Below, piece after piece: positions 11,581-23,520 of a stretch of DNA of 57,546 nucleotides; position 1 is the first letter of the stretch; each line of letters begins with the position of its first letter. The translations under genes were made by a program, and so were the position numbers. The notes beneath the pieces were generated by a model. That model ran no database searches. It saw nothing but the letters and a program-made list of their open reading frames with translations, and was not told where the DNA came from. This stretch comes from Bondarzewia mesenterica (taxonomy: Eukaryota > Basidiomycota > Agaricomycetes > Russulales > Bondarzewiaceae): positions 1-57,546 of the forward strand of contig SGPL01000178.1 in the NCBI GenBank assembly GCA_004802705.1. The letters are read 5' to 3'.

Positions 11581-11835
11581 TTTTGTGAGAAGAAAAACCA
11601 ATTGTATGCATGCTAAAGATCGAAAAAAAGTGCTGCNGATATATACTATCTGAGGGAGATAGAAGCAAAAGGCATGGGAAGATTTCCTTTCCACGCTCTA
11701 CAATCTCTGTCCCTTACTCGTGCGTTGACCACTCAATTGTCGTTCATGGCTTGCCTCGTTCTGAACTCTACCTTATCTAGCCTATGCAATATCTTTTCAT
11801 TTCACAAGCTCAACTTGTAGTTATTGCTGTATATG
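11581..11835 (-). promoter_or_regulatory. 5' leader of DIRS-like copy 1
   Basis: Non-coding leader shared with copy 2 (53434-53692), including a CAATCTCTGTCCC block and the TTGTAGTTATTGCTG end block. It should hold the element's promoter and 5' terminal repeat; no individual motif can be named. Confidence 0.5.
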
Positions 11836-11899
11836 ACTATCTACCAGTGATNAAAGCTAGCCCAAATNTTAATAAAAGGATACTTCATTCTCTACAATT

Positions 11900-14800
11900 A
11901 CTTATCTTTTTTCCTTGAAGTTTGTAGCTGCTGAATGAGATCAGGTTTTTATCACTAGTAGACTCACTTTATGAGCTCTTTATCTCCTNGATAATTCAGC
12001 TTCTACTTGAAGTTACACTTANCACAACATATTNGCAAAATTGTATACACATACTGGCTAATAGACTCACCGACATGTTCCTGAGCCTTTAGTTAATTTA
12101 ACCTCCTTCTTGCCCCTAGAAGTTTTTACTAAAAATACATCAGCAACTGTCTTGCATTACTTTACTGATCACTCCTTAGCACTAGCCAATGCCTTTACTG
12201 AAGGCTTTCTCTTCCATCAAATATTAACCTCTAGCAATACTTCAGGGAGGCTATTGATCTCTATGTCTTNTTTTACATCNNAGAAGGTATCTTAGTGCAT
12301 GTTCATNAGTGGATAGTTATTCCTTTTGATTCAATCAATATATCTTTTTTTATAACCTTNATTGTCACAGACCTGATCAGTAGTAACACATTGATTGGAT
12401 GTTTGACTGACTCAGTGATAAATGTTTCATTATCATCAATATTTACCATGGGTAGTAAAATAGCATCTAGAATTAGAGAATCTTAGTGGTAGACCTCACT
12501 ATCTCTTATAATCTCAAGGACTGCCTAGTGTGTGATCTACCATACTATTAAGTTAGGAAGAGAAATGTTAAAATACTTAAATATNAGTTTANTAGATAAT
12601 CTCTATTGTCAGCTGTTAGATTTGATGAAAAGGACCTGAAGATAGTAAGAGGCTCTATCAGAAGGGAATTCTCCTCACTAANATCATGATCTTGTTCACC
12701 ATTAGTGGTNTTTTTCTTAGTGATACTAAGAATCTCCTTAGGGATACTAGGATCTTGCTCACTAACTTTTGCACTCTCCTNTATAATGTTAGTATCTCCA
12801 TTATTATTCTTTGAGGAGTCATCATGTTCTAGAGTACAAGTCATCATTATATTTGCTGTGAGTGTAAGGTCACTTTATTATGTCACTAGTAAGAACTGTT
12901 CTTGCTGCTTTAAGCTGTCCCTAGAGATTCAACCAATACAAGATCTCAGCCAGCTTAAAGATTATTTTGTTTTTCATCTCCTTNAGTTCCACAATNACTG
13001 GCTGATTTTNCTGTATATTATGTTGACCCTGAGAAGATGTCTTTGGTATAGCATTAGTGACTTTAGNAATCTTGATGGACACTTTTATAATGAGGGAGTC
13101 NCATGCTGCAAAGTTCATCTGTGTTGTTAGCACATAGAATGGAATCTTACTATCAGTGATAGTGATAGTGTCAGCACTAGGATCCTCATGAAACTGAGCT
13201 TAGTGGCTNTTATTCAATAGCATGCTGATAGTGAGTGCGATAATNTAGAGATTTTACTTGGATAGCAACTCTCCATTATCATCTAGATAGGGATTTTTAG
13301 CAAGCCATATGTTGAGTATTTCCTCACCCTCCATCAAAGTATGGACTAACTCGAGAGGTATNGGCTGTTGTACTTCCAGTTGCACCACTGGGGAATCTTC
13401 TCATTGTCANCAAATAGACAGTTAACCTGGGCATAAATTAGCAGTGTTTCTCTCATATTCAGATAGTTATACCTTCAGCACTAAAATGACCTTCAGCATT
13501 CTCTGATACTTAGCTTGACCACTGAAGTTGAGCAAGAAGCTCATTTTGCTGAGGTCTAACTTATTTAAGCTCAATACAAATGAGATGGTCAAATTAATTA
13601 CTATCAGATCAGTGAGCAGTTGGTCAATAATAGTCTGCCAGGTCTGTGATACCTCTTCAGATACTTTCTCCTCATCATCACTATCACTATCAGTCTTATC
13701 TCCCATCAGTTCCTGNAGCTGAGAATTGAAGTTTTTCTCAGCCTTTTTTTATTGTCACTAAGCTATCCTCTATCCCTTCAGAGGAAGAGATGGCCCTCTC
13801 TTTGCCTTTGACTGACCTTACTGTCATNACCATCATCATTACCTTTACAGTCTAGGCCTTAACTTTAAGTGGTCTTCTTTTTTGTGATTGTCACTATCAC
13901 TGACTAAATCCTCTTATTGGAGCCTTGATAGGCCTTGAACATGACAAGCTCCTTGCCATCATCTTGGTAATCATACCAGAAGTTCACCAACTGTATGATG
14001 TTTTTTTAAATCAGCTTAGAAGGATTCATCATCACAAAGTCTTCAGAAAAATGCTCATCAGCGATGTAGTCTCCTCACTGATCCTTTAACTCCCCTCAAG
14101 GGACAGANNCCTTTGGATTTCTGCTGGCCTGCTTTATATGATTATCAATATATAACATTGATTATGTGTAATTTCTACATGCTATATGTAGTGGTCATTA
14201 TAGCCCTTATTAAGCCCTTTATGTAATTTAGGTCAAAGACCTTATTCGTCTCCAATAATAGCAATATCACTCTGCTATCCTCAGTGGTCACTAATTTAAG
14301 CATTGGCTTTCTCTTCTGCTTTGACTTTACATCCTCTTTGGCTTTCTCCTCACCATTAGTTGTATCTATTGCATATATTAGCAGCAGCCTAACATGGACA
14401 ATCTAAAGACTACTTACTGAATACCTTGTTGATATACTCAGCCCATTCTTTTATAATCTCACTGATCATCTAGTCTAGTTATAACTTTGTGAAGGTGATT
14501 GACTCATTGTCCTCATTATAGTTATNATTGTAAAAACTATTGACATTTAGTTGTCACTAACAATGCCACTGACAGTGCACTTANTAAGCAAAGACTAACT
14601 TGCCATCTTTTAGCACTGTCACTGACAAGACGAATACCCTCATGTTCAGCTGCCTAAATATTTAGCCTACAAATGCCTTTACATATTGATTNGCNTTCTC
14701 GATAAATCTTTAATATTATCAATAGCTGTCTGAGCTATGCTAAAAAGCTCACTCACTTATTTTATCTTTTGGCTAGTGGATGGGTGGCATTTCACTTGTT

Positions 14801-15300
14801 GGTGCACTTTTANAACTCAGCTATATTCTCCTCAGTCACCAACTTCTTCATAGCCCTCACCTCCTCTTAATAATGTGAGATGTAGTTTCTAAAATTCTGC
14901 AGTAAAGCTTCATGATACTCTCAGATGTGCATCTCAATCTTCTTCCTTTTCATGGACTTAAATACCTCCAGTTGAGTCTATTAGCAAATATAAGTAATCT
15001 TATCCTTCTTGTTTACCTTCAGAAGCTTTGATTGAAAATAGTTGTATATAGACTGCTGGCAGTGAGTGTAACNCTATCCCTAGATAAACTAAATTACTGA
15101 CCTTTTAAACCTTAGAGATATACTGTGCTCACCTGAGAGGCTGTAGTAAGATGTTNTTCTTTAGCCTGTCAGCAGTGATCAAAGAAGACTAACTGTATTT
15201 GAATTTCTTTTGATTGCTTATTGAAGCCTTTTATTAGGCATCTCAACTATTTTAGAATTTTTTTTTTAGTATCATTAAAGATGAAGGCTAAGCTATCCAT
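11900..15300 (-). pseudogene. Unrecognised 'WYD' gene, copy 1
   Basis: Minus-strand, intron-containing gene relic, homologous block by block to 38450-41060 (+). From N to C: a helical region (RAMKKLVTEENI near 14850), a block MRVFVLSVTVLKDGKL near 14600-14650, KLVTTEDSRVILLLLETN followed by KGLIRAIMTTTYS (about 14185-14310), a VNFWYDYQDDGKELVMFKAY block near 13935-13990, a Lys/Ser region KGKERAISSS, an acidic run DSDSDDEEK near 13675-13705, and TIIDQLLTDL-VINLTI with KMSFLL near 13540-13650. I recall similar unnamed proteins in agaricomycete genomes but cannot assign a function. The C-terminal part (about 11900-12850) is charged and less conserved. A GTGAGT donor lies near 12070. It is divergent from the TET/JBP relic, and many stops mean it is dead. 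Confidence 0.6.
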
Positions 15301-16035
15301 TTAAGACAAGGTGTCAAAAAGAGGATTAATACAACTAATGGTCAGAGAAAAGAATAGATTTTCATCCTCTAGTCTTAAAAAAAAAAAATTAGCTTGAATA
15401 CAACTGATGTTCCCAATTTAATCTCTAATATATTGTAAAAGCCAGAATCATTGTGTAATCTAATCNTCTAATTATGAACATGCATTTCTCTCATTGNCGG
15501 TGTCGACAAAGTCAGTGGCAGCATCAAGGAGAGGAATATTTATAATATAGCTGGACTGTCCATAATTTTACTATATCAGCCAAATCTAGTGTGTATACAT
15601 AGTAACTATCTTCATTATACATCCCACCTTTGTCATAAACTACCACTCATAATATGTCCAAACTTTATCTATAGCTGGTCAAGAAGAAAACCATCGTGAG
15701 AGTACAGTTANATATTCATTTGCACTTCATTTTGTAAACTAAAATCCTTATTTTATCTTTGATAACCTTTCACCNGAGATTATTTATTTTGAAGATTGAC
15801 AGAACTGTGTCATGATATATGTGAGATGTGGTCAGATGAGTAAAATTTATCTTTAAAGGCAGAATTGAACATATTTCTTTCAAACTTAGACTATTCAGCT
15901 CTTAGCAGAATGATGATAATTTATAAATAAATTATGCATTCCTTACACATNGCATCTCTTTATATTAGATAATNAAGAATAATAATGACATTTTTATTTT
16001 TGCAAAGTGAAGAGATGGTGTAGCAAGCTACTAGC
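15301..16035. other. Divergent intergenic region
   Basis: AT-rich spacer between the WYD gene (-) and the TET/JBP relic (+). It should have held the promoters of both genes. An A-tract (about 15377-15389) is visible; no specific motif can be supported. Confidence 0.4.
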
Positions 16036-16039
16036 AGAT

Positions 16040-17850
16040 GCAATTCTTAGTATGACTCCCTCACACTAATCCCTCTGCATCTTCAAGTCCCAAGCAAACA
16101 TTATCTTTAGTTCTCACATATAATTTCTCATCTTCCACCATCTCCACTTTGTATTATGAGAAACACAATGAGAGATTNGTCTGTGAAAATAGCTAAATGT
16201 TATAATCACTGCAGTTGCCACATGAAACTATGAGTGGCTTGCAAGCTCAACACACTCATNATTGCACATAGCTACTATGCTCATGGCATTGAGGCCTATT
16301 GCATGATAAATTGAGATCAAGAAAATAAATTGCAGCTATTTGAGTACCCACTGAGTAATAAGTTCTCATACTCACTGAGAAGGCACTAATTTTAATGCTA
16401 AGTGGCAATGTTTGTCTAATCTTATAAAGTGGCCAATATTAGTTTCTGACTAGCTTATTATCTATTTACATTTTTGCTACTTCAATCACGCTCTCTCACC
16501 CTTATATCTNAGATTAATGATAGTCAGAAGCCAATGGATTTCACACTGAGGAAGATAGAGAAGTTTGCTGACTACATGTAACAAGANCTGCATGATAAAC
16601 TTGTCAGTCAGTGGCTGCTAGGCATGATCTCACTAAAGATAATAACATCACTATTAACTGTTTAGCAACTGTTTGAATATAACAGAATAACTGACATCAT
16701 TATNATGGTGATGGCATCACAAAGTGAATGAAACCCTTAATATTTATATTTTTCATATTGAGCTATTCTAGTCAAAGTAAACTAAGACCTTTAGCGATAT
16801 ACCAGTCAAGTTCATGCTAAAGTATGCATTCCTGATGAGGGTGTTGAGGCTGTATTAGAGAATAGGTACTCACTGTTAAATGAAAGCNCAGGGCTACTTT
16901 ATGAATCATCAGCAATGATTGTAGACTATGACAACATTATCAGGTTGTGATATTTGCTAAGGATCTTTATATTCAAATGGCAGGTATGTATTAACTAAAA
17001 TTATCATTNCTGATACTTAATGAATTGAAGGGAATTATATAGGAGGTGATGATAAAGTTATCACCAATGAACAGGCTAAAGGCTGGAGGTAACTGGTAGT
17101 CTCATTTAGACTTATTTNAACTCTTATCGAGAATTACACTGGNATGGCTTTTGAAACTNTGAAGATATTGCCTAGCTAGTTTAAACAGGCACATAATGTG
17201 AGTATCTAATAGTGATATTTGGTGAGNTGGCTGACAACTATAAAAGCCTTAGATCACCTGTTGAAGCCATCAGTGAGTTTGAAAGAGAAATACTCTCAGC
17301 TGAGTTGTCAGCAATANGTCACTGAATTTACNAAATCCTCTTGCCTGCTCAGTGCCATCCTCAGTATCATTGATCTGAATTAGTATCAGTGTAGTCTTTA
17401 ATTCATTTAAAAGCTCAGAGAGATTAGTGATCTCACTGAGGTCACTTATTGATAGCTGTCAGTCTTCATCNAAGTCTCGATGATTGCCCAAAGGATAACT
17501 TCATCTTACAGTGATAGACAAGTAAGGCATAAGTGGTATGATCTTTTGATTACAATNGAGCTATATTAATGCACTGTATTTGAGCTCCTCGATATCANCG
17601 TCAGATTCTAATATAACTCTGAGATAGTNATAAGGTTCTGTGAGAGCGTCTTCACTCATTCTGCCATAGATGAAGATAGAGAGAGAGTTTGTATTATATA
17701 TTTTATGCATGACAATATATATGAGTATCAGGGCATCAAGGCACTAGGATAGATAGAATTGGCTAGATTTTATAAGACCTTTGGCAGTGGTGAGGATGGC
17801 ATGTCTTTGTTGATGCTAGTGTCAATAAGCTGTTAATAATTATAACTTAT
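16040..17850 (+). pseudogene. TET/JBP-like 2OG-Fe(II) dioxygenase relic
   Basis: Plus-strand, intron-containing relic directly upstream of the KDZ transposase in the same orientation. A GTATGT...AG intron of about 47 bp lies at 16984-17030, after the block MIVDYDNIIRL-YL. The C-terminal part matches the double-stranded beta-helix end remembered from fungal TET/JBP proteins: RHKWYDLLIT near 17525-17555, VFELLDI, RFCESVFTHS near 17630-17662 with the expected distal metal-binding His (17657-17659), then DRERVCIIYFMHDNIYEYQG. The predicted HxD motif (17507-17515) reads Tyr-Ser-Asp, so the first iron ligand is lost by a change of C-to-T type. Active relatives oxidise 5-methylcytosine. Linkage of TET/JBP genes to KDZ transposons in basidiomycetes is published knowledge (Iyer and co-workers). 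The N-terminal limit is uncertain. Confidence 0.7.
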
Positions 17851-18179
17851 AAATATATTATTTGACATTGCCAATCTGATATATAGAGAGTGATCACTGA
17901 ATTAGTAATATATTTANATTACTGACATGATACATAGAGACAGTGATCACCGAGTCAGTGAGAAAAATATACAGATATGGTGAAATATGATTTTATTAGC
18001 TAACTCCATTATAAACATAGATATATCATACTACAATTAAAATTATATAATTTATAAAATAGTATTTTTGCAATTGGATGTCCTGCCTTCAATCTACTAT
18101 ATAATGAGATCAAGTAGGAGAAAACACGTGCAACCTACTATTCAGTAGGTTTAATATCAGAAGAAAAGAATTACTTGAG
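17851..18179. other. Spacer between TET/JBP and KDZ relics
   Basis: About 330 bp, AT-rich, with two similar segments: ATATAGAGAGTGATCAC near 17880 and CATAGAGACAGTGATCAC near 17933. It is the likely terminator of one gene and promoter of the next. No gene seen. Confidence 0.4.
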
Positions 18180-19703
18180 ACATTAACACTATAAGGATCC
18201 TTATCACCAACAGTGCTGAACCTTCTTCATCAATGAAGGTTCTGCCTGGGCTTCTTCCACTCTCCAACTATGATGTTGATGCTAACATGAACATCATGAT
18301 GGAAAATATTGTGATGNCATGAAGAAAAAAAAGAAAGATNAGTCATCACATGAGACATGACCAGTGAGAGATCGACTGATAGAGTCTTAAGAGTCAAAAT
18401 AACTACATGTGAGATTAGATCCCCAAGATCAGTGAATACTTGAATTATCTCATGTTGATGGAATATCTATAAGCAAATAAGCAGTGTGAGCTTTGCTACA
18501 TAGTGGAGGGGACTTGGTGGTGCCTTGACTGCTGTGGCTAACTAGTACTATGTACTAAATGTTGTAGGAAGAGTCATAGCTGAACACTATTTTATCAAGT
18601 AAAGCAGTGGATGAGATTTTATTTTTCCCCTGTAGGACTTCAGCAAGCAGGTGTCAGACTCCATCTCAGCCATAATGGCAATCTTTGCCCCTCCTATAAG
18701 ACTTAACTAGTCAGTCAAAAAGAGTGGCCAGAAGTAGTCACTGGCATAAATAATGGGTGAGAAACTGATAAAGATAACAGTTTTTCTGTACTTGATGATA
18801 GTTTAAACTGAGCTCCAAAGGTGAACAGCTATGACTCCTTTATTATCATTATAGTAGACCATTCTGACATTTATTAAATTAGAGTTCACTGATGTTAATG
18901 TGAGGGCTCACTAATAGCTGATATTCAGCTGCTAAATATAAGACTGTATCTAATAAGCTTTAAAGATCTCTAAATAGTATTCACCTTTTAACTGCTGAAT
19001 GACTTCTTGGTGGACAACCTGGAATATAAGACAATAGTGATGAGCTTTTACAGCAAGCTTCGATGAATGACTAGTAGTGCATTCTCTCACACTGTTGTGG
19101 TAGGTTTTTTATCACTGATCTATATGATAATATTTTGCTGACTATTAATTATCATCCAGGACTGATATCAAAAAGTACTGAGAGTATCTTAGCAATAGTG
19201 ACATTTGAAGTTTATAAAGTGGCATGGGTTCGATTACTAGCTGGCGACACCAAATGCAGGAGAATTGGCTTTGTTCTGTTCAGCATGTCCTCAACCTAAA
19301 TTTAACCTCATTGAGGACTAAAAGATAAATTTAGATCAGTAAGCCTGCTTTCTTCAATTAGGCTAATACTGAACCCCATATGGTTCTTTGTTAATGATAA
19401 GTAAAAATATATGAGAAGCTTTGTGATAGATGAGAACTTCTCAAGAGAATATCTCAAGATGAGAAATCTATGAGATGATGTGGTGCTTGCTAATGGAGCA
19501 TAATACATGGTCAGTAATGCTTATTATAAAAAACACCTAGAGGAGGTCAAAGAGGCCAAAGAGGTAAGTGGATGCACTAATTGATGATATTACCTAGGGC
19601 TAACAGCAGTACAGAGATCGACATGCAGCAATCATTAGGCATTCAATCAAGCCAATGCTGACTGACACAACTTAGAGGCTACTAGCATCAGTGTCATGGC
19701 CTG

Positions 19704-19705
19704 TA
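19704..19705 (+). repeat. Target-site duplication TA, left
   Basis: TA directly before the inverted repeat of the 19706-21329 insertion. Removing the element and one TA restores the KDZ reading frame across the junction as GCC TGT ATA AGA CAT, matching the A-C-x-R-H order expected there. Confidence 0.75.
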
Positions 19706-19979
19706 GCATCAGTAAAAATATCTCCTATAAATAAGATCTAATCTACATAAATAAGATCTAATTCACAGAAACAATCTAATTCAGTAATTAAAATAACTAC
19801 CTTTTTTTATCCTGATCTTATTTACTTCAAATAAGATTCAAATAAGAGTAATTTTAGTTTTAAATAAAAATAGTTTTATTGCAAAGTAATAATAAAATCA
19901 AATTTCACTTTTTACCTCTTTTTTATTTATCTGCTCATTATTAAATCTTAATTTATTATTCAACTCAACTTTTTTTTTT

Positions 19980-20068
19980 GCCCTATGCTAGATTTGAACT
20001 TACAACTTCATTCATTCATAAAGTTCTATCAAAATTAAGTGCTACTTTAATCATTACATCATGCTAGC
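19980..20068 (-). other. tRNA-like, SINE-type segment
   Basis: Read on the minus strand it starts GCTAGCAT and has an A-box-like TGATGTAATGAT and a B-box GTTCAAATC (matching GWTCRANNC), ending AGCATAGGGC followed by an A-rich run (T-tract at 19970-19979 on plus). Spacing is compatible with an internal RNA polymerase III promoter. The acceptor ends do not pair, so it is not a functional tRNA; a tRNA-derived SINE head is the best reading. Confidence 0.45.
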
Positions 20069-20449
20069 TTATAAAATTAAAGCACATATTATAATATATA
20101 GAGTCAAATTTGACTTAAATAAATTTCTACCTCTGTCTACTAATATTGAATGATATTTTTCTTTGTTTTTACCCTTATACAATTTTACACTATGATAATG
20201 TGAATTTATTTAATAATTGGCTTGCTATTATATATCTTAAGGGTTATAGGTTATAGGTGCTTTAAAATTAGTGAAGTCAGAGATTTATTATATATTACAG
20301 CAACTATCATATAACTACTGAATAAGTTAAAAATAATTATTTTAAAATATATATTTTGAGTGTCTTTGATGTTTTACATAAAGCAATGTGAAGCAAAATC
20401 TAATAGTAATCATAGTTACAGAGACTGTTTGCAAATACATAAAACTATC

Positions 20450-20545
20450 TGTTAGAATATTGTATCGAGCGATGATATTTCGAGTAGATAGAGACTCTCG
20501 CAAATGCGTGAGAGTCTTTTTTTTTGCACAATATTCAATTTAAAT
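20450..20545 (+). repeat. GC-rich hairpin with T-tract inside TIR element
   Basis: AGACTCTCGC and GCGTGAGAGTCT form a strong stem (one bulge) with loop AAAT, followed directly by a run of nine or more T. A flanking pair GAATATTGT (about 20456) and ACAATATTC (about 20529) can extend it. Several CpGs within about 50 bp contrast with the CpG-poor surroundings. It could be an RNA polymerase III stop, a structured RNA or the start of a solo LTR (TGTTAGAATATTGTA); undecided. Confidence 0.5.
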
Positions 20546-21329
20546 ACACAAAATTTTTTATCTACTGTACAGTACCTAAAATTTCTCAGCCATAACAACA
20601 AATAAGGAAATGTTGAAGCCTCTCCAAAATCTCACACTATCACATATTACAAGGGACATTTCTTAATGCAAATTAATTGTATTAATATAGTATTGCCTTA
20701 ACTAAGGTAAAACTTTAGCACTTCAGCACTTAGGTACATACTCGAATGCTCACTGTCACTACTAATACATTGTCAATAACTACAAGTCACACTTATATTT
20801 TACAAAGCTAAAATGTAGATCAAGCAGGTGACATGGGTTATAATTTATACTATATGTCTGTATATATCTGTCATAGGGTACTCTGACCCTGCTGAACAAT
20901 AAAATGGATATATATATAAATTAAAGTAAAAAAAAGGTATTATATTAATAATAGCTTAGGGTGTATAAATCTTAGATGTTATAATTATTTTTATTGTTTT
21001 ATAAAAGTATAAATTGATTATATATCTAGACTTAATATGAGAATAAATTCAAATTTAACAATAATATAGTAAAAGTTGAAAAAACAGTTGAAGATTTTAA
21101 AGAAAAACAAGGTATAATAAGTAATAATAGTAGATGAGGAGGTTAAAAAAAGTTATAGGGAAAAAAAAGTTTATTATAAAAGTAGCACAGCTACTATTAT
21201 AGTTAATGAGCTATAGATTATCATTACATTAGATCTTATTCACTTCAGTAATTTGACTTTCTGATTAGATGCAATTAGATCAATAAGTACTTGTTTCTAC
21301 TTATTTGTATAGAGTGTTTTTGCTGATGC

Positions 21330-21331
21330 TA
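21330..21331 (+). repeat. Target-site duplication TA, right
   Basis: Second copy of the TA duplicated by insertion of the 19706-21329 element; KDZ coding sequence resumes directly after it. Confidence 0.75.
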
Positions 21332-23520
21332 TAAGACATAGCTGTTTTTATTCTAATATAGTAGTGGCTTTCAGAAGGGTGAGAGGTGAAAGGTGAAATA
21401 TTATTCTCAGCAAGCATATTGGTCAGGATCTCAGGCAAATGAACATAGATTATTCCCTTAATGGGGCTCTCAAAATGCTCAATAACATATCAATAGCCCT
21501 GATCATGTATAACATCATGTGCCAATATAGGGTTCACCTTTACCAAGAGCTAGTACCTAACCATATCAGATGACTTAGAGATAGTGAAGGGCATCAGCGT
21601 GTAGCATATCCATAGCCATTAAGACTAATGCTTTTGTAGATTCTATTTAAAATTCATCAAAAGGGCAGTACAGATTGATGGAAAAGTCATAGAAATTCTT
21701 TGGGCACCTCTGAACTAGATCTCTAGCAGCACTCAGACTATGGCTACCTCTCATCAGTGAGAGACACTAGATGTCCATATCGCTGATTCTAATTAAAAAA
21801 AGTAGATTTGAATAAGTAAGAGAACCGTATATGATATCATTTACCCTTTATTAATCTATGTATTAGTCTCATCTATTTGCAGAAAGTATATAAAGATAAA
21901 GGTAGTATTCGCTAACAGTGAGAAAGCCTTTATTGAGCTAACTTTAGTAATTGATGAGACTCTGATTGCCCAATAGGGTCAACAAGAGGGGGCTGCAGCT
22001 GCTAGCTGCTAAACAAATTCAGAATAATTAGATATATATGATATCAGTAAAATAAAAAGTAAGCCAATAGTTATCCCACACTGTAGGCTATTTAACCTTA
22101 GTCAACAGTGCTTAGTAAAGTGGCTTACTAGTTGCAACTGACTGAGGCAGAAAGGCAAATGATCAAGGAGTTCTTTGAGAAACAGCAGCTTGGCTGGTGA
22201 TGGGCATTAAGATCTAAGAGGCTCAGTAAATGTACGATGTTTTTTATTTCAGCTGACATCTCAAGCATTAGATTATTACTAGTTGCCTAAGTCTATTGAT
22301 TATCTTGCTGATAAAGTGCTAAAGTCATGTTAAAATTAAAGATGCTCATTAGTGACTATCCAGCAAGATAGCTATATTTAACTAAGAGGCAAGATAGTAT
22401 GTCAGTAGTATAGAAGACAACATGGAGTAGAGAGACATACCTGAGAATCAAATTTAAGATTCTGTATTTGATAGTGAGGAGGATGATAGTAGTAATGCAG
22501 AAGGAGAGAAACATGTGGACAAGCTAGCTGATGCTAACACTAATATAGCTGAATTTATTCTGATAGAGAAAATGTCACTGCTCCTCTCATCCACCTTTGA
22601 TAAAAATATATTTACAGAACATAGATTAGAGGCCTTGATAAAGTAAGAATTAAAACTTTGAAAGGGCTAAGTGAATGATGCCCTCCATCACATCTATATC
22701 TATCTCAGTCATAAGTTCTTTCTCTTCTAGACCTCTGTCAGACAGGCTAATGGCCAAAAGAAGAAGACTTGAGTATAAAATGATATCATTGTGCTAAAGA
22801 AAAATGTTCAAGAGCAAAGGTAGATATATATAATATATCAGTAAATGATGTTCAATCTTAGGGCTGATACAGAAGTCCTAGGCATATACAAGGAATTAAA
22901 TCTTAAAGATCTCAAGATGAATACAATAATCTCAAACCTACGCAAGTTAGAGCACAGGAAGGAGAGCTTGGCATGATTTTAGAATATGGACATTTGATAA
23001 GATGCTAAGCAGAGGAGATGGATGGAAAAATGTAAGTAATTTAAAAATATTCTACTGATGTTGAGTCCTCGAGTCTCCATCACTGACAGTGAACTGACCC
23101 CTCTTAATTTACAGAGTTCACTAGCTTTAGGCCAAAGCCCTTAAGGATCAGTAGAAGGAACAAGTAATTTTGCTCACTGAGGAGATGAGGTGGTCAGTGC
23201 AAGCCTTCAAGACAAAGGCTGACTTCTGCAGTTCTCTAATAGAGAGCATAGATATCAGTGAATAGCCTAACTATCATGCTTATGCTATTTAGCAGTAGGC
23301 CATGTGGAAGAGGTTTATCTTATAGGCTGAGGAAGAGTTTAGCAAGGCAAAAAAATGTAGATATTCAAGTTGATATTATTTTAATGACTACATTAAGACC
23401 TTCTCAACTTTTGTTCCAACTAGTGAATCTCTGCATGTTTATTATTGATCACCAACTTAGTGAATATCAAGGCCTACTGGGCAGTGAACAGGGCATTGTC
23501 AACTTCAGGCATGAGGTTGA

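Larger units (their letters stand above)
6320..11835 (-). mobile_element. DIRS-like (tyrosine-recombinase) retroelement, copy 1
   Basis: An approximately 5.5-kb element transcribed on the minus strand: gag-like protein, linker, reverse transcriptase, RNase H and tyrosine recombinase. Its limits come from comparison with copy 2 (48130-53692): similarity begins near 6320/48135 and ends near 11835/53692, and the gag start lies about 255 bp from the 5' end in both. No integrase, LTR or target duplication was seen, as expected for DIRS/Ngaro-type elements, which integrate with a tyrosine recombinase. All domains carry stops and lost catalytic residues. It lies between the cysteine-motif gene and the WYD gene, splitting what appears to be a larger unit. 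Confidence 0.85.
19706..21329. mobile_element. 1624-bp TIR element inserted in KDZ gene
   Basis: The two ends form an imperfect terminal inverted repeat of about 30 bp. Both begin GCATCAG, then a run of five A, and both reach AAATAAG at positions 24-30; all mismatches but one are transitions. The duplicated TA target (19704-19705, 21330-21331) fits the Tc1/mariner target preference. Subterminal AATAAGATCTAAT-type words occur near the left end and inverted near the right end. No transposase was recognised inside, so it appears non-autonomous or decayed. It carries a tRNA-like segment (19980-20068) and a GC-rich hairpin (about 20504-20529). Superfamily assignment is tentative. Confidence 0.75.
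18180..23520 (+). pseudogene. KDZ transposase with CxC2-like cysteine cluster, split
   Basis: Near full-length relic of a Kyakuja-Dileera-Zisupton transposase (+). The N-terminal cysteine cluster at about 18484-18565 reads CELC, WWCLDCCG, LCTKCC. Next come FSPVGLQQAGVRLHL; then LLNDFLVDNLEYKTIVMSFY (about 18995-19050); GELALFCSACPQP near 19260; an intron at 19564-19613 (GTAAGT...TACAG); and FNQANAD. A foreign element (19706-21329) interrupts the RHGC region, after which HSCFYSNIVVAF continues. The YDIxCQY motif near 21508-21530 reads YNIMCQY (Asp to Asn), and the DGE motif near 21680 reads DGK. The C-terminal helical region has SVRQANGQKKKT (about 22733-22770), a RKESLA motif, an NMDI block and LTEEMRWSVQAFKTKADF near 23180. 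It would cut and paste the element; it is now inactive. Confidence 0.9.

Noticed and set aside
12705..13130. Plus-strand 141-codon frame
   Set aside because: Hydrophobic antisense of the charged C-terminal part of the WYD gene copy 1; no family signal.
20500..20530. Bacterial rho-independent terminator
   Set aside because: Stem plus T-run fits the shape, but introns, KDZ, gypsy and DIRS-like elements show a fungal nuclear genome.
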